A stretch of DNA of 5,495 bases. Source: Magnetococcales bacterium (GTDB lineage: Bacteria; Pseudomonadota; Magnetococcia; Magnetococcales; JADGCH01). Positions within the stretch are counted from its first letter, which is position 1. Every line of letters begins with the position of its first letter. The DNA is taken from NCBI GenBank assembly GCA_015228995.1, contig JADGCM010000115.1, forward strand, positions 1 through 5,495, written 5' to 3'. The position numbers and the translations under genes were made by a program. The notes under the pieces were generated by a model that saw only the letters and a program-made list of their open reading frames with translations, searched no databases and was not told the origin of the DNA. Shown piece by piece: positions 1 to 5,495 of the stretch.

Positions 1-1
1 T

Positions 2-1429
2 GCGATACGCAGAGGTCCGGGCGCCGCCTCAGCCATGACCCTTATTTTGAGTCTGATTTTGGTGTTTGGGACGGTAGCCATGGGAGGGCCATTTGCTGAC
101 CATGTCCCACACGAGCAGCTCACCCATATTTACAGCTACAGTGTTTCTATCAGCCTGATTGGTCTGTTGGTGGCTTCGGCAACGGAGGAGTATAACGCTG
201 CGGCGCAGCAGCTCAAGACAGTCTATGATGAGTCGCAACAGGCGCGGACTTTGATCGCCAAGATGGCGGGCTTAATCTCATCTGCGGAAGCGTTGGCCGG
301 TATGGGCAGCTGGGAATGGGATGTAGCAAGCGGTAAGGAGACTTGGTCAGACAATTTTTATCGTATTATGGGCTGGTCGCCAGGAGAGGTGGAACCTTCT
401 TATGAGACATTTTTGGCGCGCATTCATCCCGAAGACCGCCAGATGATCCATAGCGCCTCACAAAGGGCGATTGAGGATCAAAATTTCGCTTACGAGGTTG
501 AATTCAGGGTGATCGTCGCCAATGGGCAAACGAGGATCATTATGGGGCGCGGCCGGGTAGAATTTGACGCCCAAGGGCGCGCCTTCCGGATGTTTGGTAT
601 GGGTCAGGATGTGACCTACCTGCGTGAGATGGAGGCACAGCGGTTGCGCATGGAACAACAGGCGATCCGTACCGCCCAGTTGGCGATGGTGGGGGAATTG
701 TCCGCTGGTGTCGCCCATGAGATCAATAACCCCAATAATTCGATCAATTTTTCCGCTTCGCTGTTGGCAGGGGCTTGGCGGGATGCCGGGCCCATTTTGG
801 ATGGTCATACCGTGGAACATGGCGATTTTATGTTGGGCGGTATCCCTTATTCCAGCATGCGGCAACGGATCCCTAAGTTGTTGTCTTTGATTATGGAAAA
901 TTCGGGCCGCATCAAGAGGATCATCGAAAATATCAAGGGGATGGCGCGGCCATCGCAGGGGACCATGGCCCGAGTGGAGATGGAAGCGGTGGTGAAAAAG
1001 GTCGGTGAGATTCTGGCCGGCAGGATTAAAAAGTGTACCGATCACTTTGAAATTGACTGCGTCGGTAGCGATTTATGGGTCCATGGGGATGCGGGAGAGC
1101 TAGAACAGGTGCTAACCAATTTGGTTGCCAATGCCCTAGAGTCGCTGCCGAGTCGAGATCAACGGGTGTCGATCCTAGTGCGTCGTCTCCTTCGGGAAGG
1201 CCAACCCTGGGTCTCCATCCAGGTAATCGACCAGGGAACAGGTATCGATGATGCCGTGATGGCGCAGATTTTTCAACCTTTCTTCACCACTAAGGGGGAA
1301 CAAGGGGGAACTGGACTGGGTCTTTCTATATCACAGACGATTATCACCGCTTATGGGGGCGAAATTTTGATTGATTCGACTGTCGGCACGGGTACCACGG
1401 TGACCGTTTTGCTGCCCGCTTACACGTAA
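2..1429 (+). CDS. Membrane-bound PAS sensor histidine kinase (5' partial, probable MASE1-type sensor)
   Basis: Sensor kinase that autophosphorylates on histidine and passes the phosphate to a response regulator, almost certainly the next gene. The frame stays open to the window edge and the first ATG (35) has no Shine-Dalgarno site, so the true start lies upstream and the N-terminus is missing. Counting from that ATG, residues 2-19 and 35-49 are hydrophobic and look like the last two helices of a multi-helix sensor; the GPFAD and LLVASATEE segments resemble the end of a MASE1 domain (inference). A short coiled coil (50-80) leads to a PAS_3-like domain (about 85-196, with GSWEWD and HPEDR). 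The HisKA H-box has His228 in AHEINNP. The ATPase domain shows the N-box (Asn362, Asn366), G1 box (DQGTG, 399-403), F-box (FQPFF, 413-417) and G2 box (GGTGLGL, 424-430). All catalytic motifs are intact, so it should be active. The input signal cannot be told from the sequence. Confidence 0.93.
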   Translation, partial: AIRRGPGAASAMTLILSLILVFGTVAMGGPFADHVPHEQLTHIYSYSVSISLIGLLVASATEEYNAAAQQLKTVYDESQQARTLIAKMAGLISSAEALAGMGSWEWDVASGKETWSDNFYRIMGWSPGEVEPSYETFLARIHPEDRQMIHSASQRAIEDQNFAYEVEFRVIVANGQTRIIMGRGRVEFDAQGRAFRMFGMGQDVTYLREMEAQRLRMEQQAIRTAQLAMVGELSAGVAHEINNPNNSINFSASLLAGAWRDAGPILDGHTVEHGDFMLGGIPYSSMRQRIPKLLSLIMENSGRIKRIIENIKGMARPSQGTMARVEMEAVVKKVGEILAGRIKKCTDHFEIDCVGSDLWVHGDAGELEQVLTNLVANALESLPSRDQRVSILVRRLLREGQPWVSIQVIDQGTGIDDAVMAQIFQPFFTTKGEQGGTGLGLSISQTIITAYGGEILIDSTVGTGTTVTVLLPAYT

Positions 1430-1432
1430 GGA
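1427..1432 (+). promoter_or_regulatory. Ribosome binding site for the response regulator, overlapping the kinase stop codon
   Basis: TAAGGA includes the kinase TAA stop codon and sits 10 bases before ATG 1443 (4 before TTG 1437). With no room for a promoter between the genes, this indicates one transcript and probably coupled translation of kinase and regulator. Confidence 0.6.
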
Positions 1433-1442
1433 CGCGTTGACC

Positions 1443-2888
1443 ATGGAACCGATCTTGTTGGTGGATGATGAAGAAGACCTGTTGTTTACCTCCAGCCTCA
1501 TCCTGGAAAAAGCGGGACAGGGGCCGGTACTGACGCTCACGGATGGACGGGAGGTCATGCCCTTGCTGGAGCGTCTGCAAGGCCGGTTACGCACCGTGGT
1601 GCTTGACCTCTATATGCCGCACCTGTCTGGGCAGGAACTTCTCAAGCGGATACACGAGCGGTTTCCAGAGCTGCCGATTATTATTATGACTGCTGGCCAA
1701 GAGGTGGAGTCTGCGGTGGCCTGCATGAAGGCTGGGGCCTGCGACTACCTAGTCAAGCCGGTCGAAGAGAGCCGATTTGTTGCCAGTATTGCCCAGCAAA
1801 GTGAGATCATCCGTCTCCGGTCACAGATACAGCAGCTGGAAAGTGCCTTGATTAATGGGCAGTTACGGTTTCCCGATGCCTTTGACCACATGCCGTTTTG
1901 CTCGCCGCTGATGTTGGCTACCATGCAGTGTCTGGAGTCGGTGGCCCTCTCCCGCGAGCCCATCTTGCTGTTGGGAGAAAGTGGCGTTGGTAAGGGGCTG
2001 GCGGTCAAAGCGCTCCATCGACTCAGTTGCCCGGAGGCCCCCTTGGTTCCGGTCAATGTGGCAGGTCTTGACGATGCCATGTTTGCCGATACGCTGTTCG
2101 GCCATATCAAAGGGGCCTTTTCCGGCGCCATCAGTCAGCGCCCTGGTCTGGTCGCTGCGTCGCAAAATGGTATCTTGTTTTTGGACGAGATCGGCGATAT
2201 TTCCACCGTATCTCAGCTCAAATTGTTGCAACTGATCCAAGAACGCAACTACAGCCCCATCGGCAGCGACCATTATTACCCCTGCCAATCACGTATTGTC
2301 TGTGCCACCAACGCCGATCTGGAACGGCAGGTAGCCGCAGCGCGGTTCCGTCCTGATCTCTATTATCGTCTCAAGGTGCATAAAATTCGCATTCCTCCCT
2401 TGCGTGAACGCCAAGAGGATATTCCGTTGTTGGCACGCTATTTTCTCGATGAAGCAGCCCAGCAGATGGGGAAAGAGTCGCCGACACCGCCGCCAGAGTT
2501 ATTCACCCTGCTCTGTTGCCATTCATTTCCTGGCAATGTGCGTGAGCTGCGCGCCCTGTGTTACGATGCCGTTGCTAAGCATACCAAAGGGGTGTTGTCG
2601 CTGGCGGTGTTTCAGGAGTCGTTGGCGTCCACTTCCGACACCGGCCCAGCGATAGCTGCCGCCAGTTCCGGAGATAAATTAGCTATTCTGAATAGTTTTC
2701 CTAGTTTAGAGGAGGCCGAGCTTTTTTTAATCCAGGAGGCATTGAAACGCACCAAGGGCAATCAGACCATCGCCGCCTCCCTGTTGGGCATTTCGCGCCG
2801 CGCTCTTAACGGCCGGCTCTCCCGCCTGTCAGGATTTTACCCCTCACCCCCCGACCCCCTCTCCCACAAGGGGAGAGGGGGAGTATAA
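1443..2888 (+). CDS. Sigma-54-dependent NtrC-family response regulator (receiver, AAA+, Fis HTH)
   Basis: Transcription activator for sigma-54 promoters, switched on by phosphorylation from the kinase encoded 13 bases upstream. Numbering from ATG 1443: the receiver (1-120) has acidic Asp8/Asp9, phospho-acceptor Asp55 (VLDLYMP), Thr83 and Lys105 (LVKP). The AAA+ domain (about 150-385) has Walker A GESGVGKG (178-185), the sigma-54 contact loop as GAFSGA (224-229, Ser in place of the usual Thr), Walker B ILFLDEIGD (244-252), arginine-finger candidates in FRPDLYYRL (302-310) and sensor II GNVREL (364-369). The Fis-type HTH occupies about 422-461. The AAGGA at 1428-1432 lies 10 bases from ATG 1443 but only 4 from an in-frame TTG at 1437; I prefer the ATG because MEPILLVDDE is a typical receiver start. 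The last 15 or so residues (from about Tyr466) and the stop codon are encoded by a palindromic repeat and are not family sequence. Target genes are unknown. Confidence 0.95.
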   Translation: MEPILLVDDEEDLLFTSSLILEKAGQGPVLTLTDGREVMPLLERLQGRLRTVVLDLYMPHLSGQELLKRIHERFPELPIIIMTAGQEVESAVACMKAGACDYLVKPVEESRFVASIAQQSEIIRLRSQIQQLESALINGQLRFPDAFDHMPFCSPLMLATMQCLESVALSREPILLLGESGVGKGLAVKALHRLSCPEAPLVPVNVAGLDDAMFADTLFGHIKGAFSGAISQRPGLVAASQNGILFLDEIGDISTVSQLKLLQLIQERNYSPIGSDHYYPCQSRIVCATNADLERQVAAARFRPDLYYRLKVHKIRIPPLRERQEDIPLLARYFLDEAAQQMGKESPTPPPELFTLLCCHSFPGNVRELRALCYDAVAKHTKGVLSLAVFQESLASTSDTGPAIAAASSGDKLAILNSFPSLEEAELFLIQEALKRTKGNQTIAASLLGISRRALNGRLSRLSGFYPSPPDPLSHKGRGGV

Positions 2889-2938
2889 GGGTATTTTTAA
2901 CACCCTCTCCCCTTGTGGGAGAGGGCAGGGTGAGGGGT
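2839..2938. repeat. Imperfect inverted repeat with a small palindrome in each arm (REP/MITE-like)
   Basis: The left arm (2839-2879) and right arm (2903-2938) are reverse complements over two blocks: 11 bases (2839-2849 with 2928-2938) and 23 bases (2857-2879 with 2903-2925). They differ only in the join between blocks (7 bases on the left, 2 on the right). Each 23-base block is itself a hairpin with a 9-base perfect stem, CCCTCTCCC/GGGAGAGGG, and a 5-base loop. The arms flank a 23-base AT-richer spacer. Short palindromes of this CCCTCTCCC type are widely dispersed in proteobacterial genomes (general knowledge); whether this one is multicopy in this genome cannot be seen, apart from a 12-base match at 5461-5472. 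It overlaps the 3' end of the response-regulator gene and ends 12 bases before the stop codon of the convergent STAS gene. Confidence 0.85.
2857..2925. terminator. Possible bidirectional terminator between convergent operons
   Basis: Two 9-base GC-rich hairpins (2857-2879 and 2903-2925) lie where the two operons meet. On the + strand a run of five T (2893-2897) follows the first hairpin, but 14 bases separate it from the stem, so this is not a canonical intrinsic terminator. On the - strand there is no clear U-tract straight after the stem. Position and stem strength favour transcript-end formation or 3' protection; the sequence does not prove it. Confidence 0.35.
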
Positions 2939-2949
2939 GTATGGCATGA

Positions 2950-3267
2950 TTACGCCACCGCCGGAGTAATTTTGAAGAAGCGGTGGAAGTGGGCCGCTTC
3001 GAGAATTTTACGCACCTCTGGGCATGGATTGGCTAATTCGACGGTGGCGGTATTGATGCCGGCGTACTCACGCAACAACAGCAACATGCCAAACGCCGAA
3101 GAATCAATGTGCTGGGTGTTGGTCAGATCGATGATGAATCGTTTGCCATTCATGGGGCAGTTCTGGTAAGCGGTGCGAAATTGGGTGTGCATCGTGAAGT
3201 TGAATAAGCCATCAATCTTGATGGTAATATCATCGTCGTTATGATCAACCATAACCGTTCCAGCCAT
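2950..3267 (-). CDS. STAS-domain protein, anti-sigma factor antagonist type
   Basis: Single-domain STAS protein of 105 residues, the usual size for SpoIIAA/RsbV-like antagonists. In that family an unphosphorylated STAS protein binds an anti-sigma factor or serine kinase, and phosphorylation of a conserved serine breaks the contact. The core strand-turn-helix reads IDLTNTQHIDSSAFGMLLLL (residues 46-65); Asp55-Ser56-Ser57 matches the conserved DSS phosphorylation motif, with Ser57 the likely acceptor by alignment with SpoIIAA (inference). Translation starts at ATG 3267, with AGAGGGGG 7 bases upstream. It is the last gene of the MCP-CheW-STAS operon, 43 bases after CheW, so it may link the receptor array to a partner-switching cascade or to another effector. 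No kinase, phosphatase or sigma factor partner is in the window, so its role stays open. Confidence 0.9.
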   Translation of the reverse strand: MAGTVMVDHNDDDITIKIDGLFNFTMHTQFRTAYQNCPMNGKRFIIDLTNTQHIDSSAFGMLLLLREYAGINTATVELANPCPEVRKILEAAHFHRFFKITPAVA

Positions 3268-3274
3268 TTTTATA

Positions 3275-3282
3275 CCCCCTCT
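3275..3282 (-). promoter_or_regulatory. Ribosome binding site of the STAS gene
   Basis: On the - strand AGAGGGGG precedes ATG 3267 with a 7-base spacer. It lies in the 43-base gap after CheW, where no separate promoter is evident. Confidence 0.55.
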
Positions 3283-3310
3283 GTCCGCTCAATTCAGAAC
3301 CCACTACCCG

Positions 3311-3781
3311 TCAACCGTATTCTACCTCATCCGGAGAGAAAACCATATCGGTATTCAGCAAAATGACAAACTGATTGCCCTGCTTACCCATGCCACGGAT
3401 AAAATCGGTGTGTATACCAGAGCCAATTTTTGGCGCTGGCTCTATTTGATTAGACTCCAGTTCCATCACCTCGCGAACAGAGTCGACAATAGCACCGAAC
3501 ACCGCCATTTCGCCTTTGGCTCTGACCTCAATAATGATGATGCAGGTATTGACGGTGCGTTCTATCTCCTCCATGCCGAATTTCATACGCATATCAATGA
3601 CCGGCACGACTTTACCTCGCAGATTGATGATGCCATGCACAAACTCTGGTGTGCCAGGGATCTTGGTCAATGGTTTGTATTCCAGCACCTCCTGAACCCG
3701 AAAAATCTCAATGGCGAAGATCTCTTGTGACAGGGTGAAGGTCAGGTATTGGGTGATCTCGTTGATTGGATCGGGGGGCAT
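3311..3781 (-). CDS. cheW: Chemotaxis coupling protein CheW
   Basis: CheW is the cytoplasmic adaptor that joins chemoreceptors to the histidine kinase CheA in the signalling array. The 156-residue protein is one CheW domain of typical length. The opening strand QYLTFTLSQEIFAIEI with the following VQEVLEY helix, then IPGTPEFVHGIINLRGKVVPVIDMR and the C-terminal GMGKQGNQFVILLNTDMVF, are all hallmark segments. The chosen start is ATG 3781, because GGAGGA lies 4 bases upstream of it. An in-frame TTG at 3793 would add MEEP, but it overlaps that Shine-Dalgarno site and is unlikely. The gene follows the MCP stop codon by 13 bases, so MCP and CheW are co-transcribed and probably work together. There is no CheA in the window, so this may be an accessory receptor-adaptor pair feeding a main cluster elsewhere. 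Several CheW paralogs per genome are common in such organisms. Confidence 0.95.
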   Translation of the reverse strand: MPPDPINEITQYLTFTLSQEIFAIEIFRVQEVLEYKPLTKIPGTPEFVHGIINLRGKVVPVIDMRMKFGMEEIERTVNTCIIIIEVRAKGEMAVFGAIVDSVREVMELESNQIEPAPKIGSGIHTDFIRGMGKQGNQFVILLNTDMVFSPDEVEYG

Positions 3782-3785
3782 GGGT

Positions 3786-3791
3786 TCCTCC
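3786..3791 (-). promoter_or_regulatory. Strong Shine-Dalgarno site that fixes the CheW start
   Basis: GGAGGA on the - strand lies 4 bases before ATG 3781 and within the 13-base gap after the MCP gene. It argues against the upstream TTG at 3793, whose own codon would be part of the site. Confidence 0.75.
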
Positions 3792-3794
3792 AAA

Positions 3795-5423
3795 TCAGGG
3801 TGCTGGGTGGTGAGGCAACATTTTACGAACTGCTACGGGTCGATGAGGTAGCGCCGACTTACTGTTACCAGCGTTGTGTGTCAGAGGGGTGGGCGGACGC
3901 TGCAAGGATGGCTGTTGGTGGTGACCCACTTGAAAGAAGGAGATGCTTTGCTGGAGTTGGGAGGCCATGCCGCTCAGCTCATCGGTGGTGGCGGCCATCT
4001 CTTCTGAGGCCCCGGCATTACGCTGGATGACTTGATCCAACTGCTGGATCGCCTTATTGATCTGATCGGCCCCCTGATTTTGTTCACGGGAGGCAGCAGC
4101 GATCTCTTGTACCAACTCGGAGGTTTTTTTGATGTCGGGGACCAATTTATTGATAATCGTCCCAGCCTTTTCAGCGACGTGGACACTCGAAGTCGATAGC
4201 TGGCTAATCTCACCAGCAGCCATTTGGCTGCGTTCGGCCAGCTTGCGCACCTCAGCGGCCACCACGGCAAACCCCTTGCCTTGTTCGCCAGCGCGCGCCG
4301 CTTCAATGGCCGCATTGAGGGCCAGTAAGTTGGTTTGGCGGGCAATCTCTTCAATAATGCCAATTTTGCTGGCAATCTCCCGCATGGCCGTGACCGCCTG
4401 AAGGACCGCCTCGCCACCAGCCATGGCGTCATTAGAGGCCGTCTGAGCAATTCTTTCAGTTGTTTGGGCATTATCCGTCGTTTGCTGGATATTGCCAGTC
4501 ATTTGCTCCATCGCCGAAGAAGTCTCTTCCACACTAGCGGCTTGTTCAGTAGCCCCTTGGGCAATTTGCTGTCCAGAAGAGGAGAGCTCTCGGGCATGGC
4601 CGCTGACGCGGTCAGCTGAGTCACGCACCTCCATAACGACCGATTTTAATTTGTTGGCCATATTGCGCAGCGCCTCCGCCAGTTGGCCAATCTCATCCTT
4701 TTGGTCAACGGTAACAGTAGCGGTCAAGTCGCCGCTGGCAATCGAACGGGCAAAAGCCACTCCCTGGGTAAGAGCACCGACAATGGTACGGGTGAGAAGG
4801 AAGGCGATGAGTAATCCCAACAGGATCGCCGCCACACTGCTGCTACTGATCACCAGGATGGCCGAGGTGATTTTGTCTTTGGTTTCTCTTTCTGTTGCTT
4901 CACTCCGTCGGGTAACGTAGGCCGCGACGTCATTGATGGCGGACCGATGCCCCTCATAAAAATCTTCCAACTCCTTCATGGTAGCACGTATTTTGTCCTG
5001 ATTGCCAGAACGTACCTGCTTTATATATTCCCCTTGGGCAACGGCGAAGAAATCCACCACCGGCTTGTGCGCTTTTTCCATCAGAGCCACCAATTCCGGC
5101 TCTAAACGCTCTTTCAGCCAATACTGGTGACGATCATCATAATCTTTTTTCAGTTTGGCTAAGTTTTGGGCGTCTCTGTCGATCTCGGCTTGGTCGGTGG
5201 TGGTGCTCAGCTCTAAAACAGCCCCCCATGGTTCCATAGCGAAGAGGGGTGGTGGTAGCACATCGGCCAGTAAATCCTTGCCCTGTACAATGCCCTGATA
5301 GACAGGACCATTGACCTTATAGGTCTCAATGGTGTGCCAGCTGGCCCAGGAGACCAGCCAGAGCAATAACAATACCACCCCAAACCCCATACCGAGCTTG
5401 ATACCAAGTTTTAGATCTTTCAT
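3795..5423 (-). CDS. Methyl-accepting chemotaxis protein (transmembrane chemoreceptor)
   Basis: Inner-membrane receptor that controls CheA through CheW. The 542 residues show TM1 (about 8-29), a periplasmic, mostly helical sensor region (about 30-184), TM2 (about 185-211), HAMP (about 212-265) and a cytoplasmic signalling domain. The sensor region has a conspicuous KDLLADVLPPPLFAMEPW segment (49-66); I cannot assign its ligand. Candidate methylation sites include Glu299/Glu300 (SVEETSSA) and Glu474/Glu475 (GASEEMAA). The hairpin tip that binds CheW/CheA is intact and highly conserved (about 356-399, with ARQTNLLALNAAIEAARAGE and GKGFAVVAAEVRKLAERS). The coiled coil ends near FFQVG (496-500), then a 42-residue Pro/His/Gln-rich tail ends in HHPAP, with no NWETF-like CheR/CheB tether. 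ATG 5423 has AGGGAG 5 bases upstream. It is the first gene of a - strand operon with CheW and the STAS protein. Confidence 0.96.
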   Translation of the reverse strand: MKDLKLGIKLGMGFGVVLLLLWLVSWASWHTIETYKVNGPVYQGIVQGKDLLADVLPPPLFAMEPWGAVLELSTTTDQAEIDRDAQNLAKLKKDYDDRHQYWLKERLEPELVALMEKAHKPVVDFFAVAQGEYIKQVRSGNQDKIRATMKELEDFYEGHRSAINDVAAYVTRRSEATERETKDKITSAILVISSSSVAAILLGLLIAFLLTRTIVGALTQGVAFARSIASGDLTATVTVDQKDEIGQLAEALRNMANKLKSVVMEVRDSADRVSGHARELSSSGQQIAQGATEQAASVEETSSAMEQMTGNIQQTTDNAQTTERIAQTASNDAMAGGEAVLQAVTAMREIASKIGIIEEIARQTNLLALNAAIEAARAGEQGKGFAVVAAEVRKLAERSQMAAGEISQLSTSSVHVAEKAGTIINKLVPDIKKTSELVQEIAAASREQNQGADQINKAIQQLDQVIQRNAGASEEMAATTDELSGMASQLQQSISFFQVGHHQQPSLQRPPTPLTHNAGNSKSALPHRPVAVRKMLPHHPAP

Positions 5424-5428
5424 CGTTA

Positions 5429-5434
5429 CTCCCT
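5429..5434 (-). promoter_or_regulatory. Ribosome binding site of the MCP gene
   Basis: AGGGAG on the - strand with a 5-base spacer to ATG 5423. It supports this start, which places a basic N-terminus (MKDLKLGIKL) directly before TM1 as usual for chemoreceptors. Confidence 0.65.
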
Positions 5435-5450
5435 GACATCGCTAAATGAG

Positions 5451-5473
5451 CACCCCTCATCCCTCACCCCCCC
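5451..5473. repeat. C-rich fragment related to the intergenic repeat, in the MCP leader
   Basis: CACCCCTCATCCCTCACCCC continued by CCC. The 12-mer CCCTCACCCCCC (5461-5472) is identical to 2841-2852 in the left arm of the repeat at 2839-2938, and ACCCCTCA also recurs. The hairpin block is absent before the window ends. It lies 28-50 bases upstream of the MCP start, where promoter or leader elements would be expected; I see no convincing promoter in 5424-5495. It may be a degenerate repeat remnant or chance similarity in a C-rich tract. Confidence 0.4.
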
Positions 5474-5495
5474 ATATCTTTTCAGTACGACAACA

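Noticed and set aside
458..1045. 195-codon open frame on the - strand inside the kinase gene
   Set aside because: It lies antisense to the PAS, HisKA and insert region of a clearly coding gene; its product is rich in His, Pro and Arg with no recognisable motif and no ribosome site. It is a codon-bias shadow.
1745..2288. Two antisense open frames (128 and 141 codons) inside the response-regulator gene
   Set aside because: They overlap the conserved receiver and AAA+ coding sequence and show no domain or start signal.
2839..2938. CRISPR or insertion-sequence end
   Set aside because: There are only two inverted arms and one spacer, no direct repeat series, no transposase and no visible target-site duplication.
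2915..3169. 84-codon + strand frame across the repeat and STAS gene
   Set aside because: It starts inside the palindrome and runs antisense to the STAS coding sequence, with no family similarity.
3782..3793. TTG start for CheW at 3793 adding four residues
   Set aside because: The TTG overlaps the GGAGGA site that is well spaced for ATG 3781, so the shorter start is preferred.
3974..4471. 165-codon alternative frame on the - strand inside the MCP gene
   Set aside because: Arg/Leu/Pro-rich out-of-frame reading of the conserved signalling domain; the MCP frame is unquestionably the coding one.
5424..5495. Possible sigma-54 promoter (GG-N10-GC) upstream of the MCP gene
   Set aside because: The match arises only inside a G-rich repeat-like tract, and the flanking TGGCAC/TTGCA context is absent. 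No convincing sigma-70 or sigma-28 boxes are visible either.

Overview
The window comes from a Gram-negative bacterium, most likely a proteobacterium. The evidence is two classical signalling modules with proteobacterial architecture (a membrane PAS histidine kinase with a sigma-54 activator, and an MCP/CheW pair), moderate GC, purine-rich Shine-Dalgarno sites and a dispersed-type palindromic repeat. The kinase and receptor types recall chemotaxis-rich aquatic groups such as Magnetococcales, but that is only an impression and no taxonomic marker is present.

Layout: the left half (2-2888, + strand) holds a two-component operon. A membrane-bound PAS sensor histidine kinase, cut at its 5' end by the window edge, is followed 13 bases later by an NtrC-type response regulator with receiver, AAA+ and Fis-type HTH domains. 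The right half (5423-2950, - strand) holds a compact three-gene chemosensory operon: a methyl-accepting chemotaxis protein, CheW, and a single-domain STAS protein of the anti-sigma-factor-antagonist type. The two operons converge on a GC-rich imperfect inverted repeat (2839-2938), which supplies the last codons and the stop codon of the response regulator and may also act as a terminator. A 12-base stretch of the same repeat recurs just upstream of the MCP gene (5461-5472).

Function: the kinase probably phosphorylates the adjacent regulator, which would activate sigma-54 promoters outside the window. The MCP would sense a periplasmic or membrane signal and, through CheW, control a CheA kinase encoded elsewhere. 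The STAS protein could couple this array to a partner-switching pathway (HPK/serine kinase and PP2C phosphatase) not seen here. No CheA, CheR, CheB or CheY gene is in the window.

I see no tRNA, rRNA, CRISPR, transposase or convincing novel system. The most unusual feature is capture of a repeat by the 3' end of the response-regulator gene.
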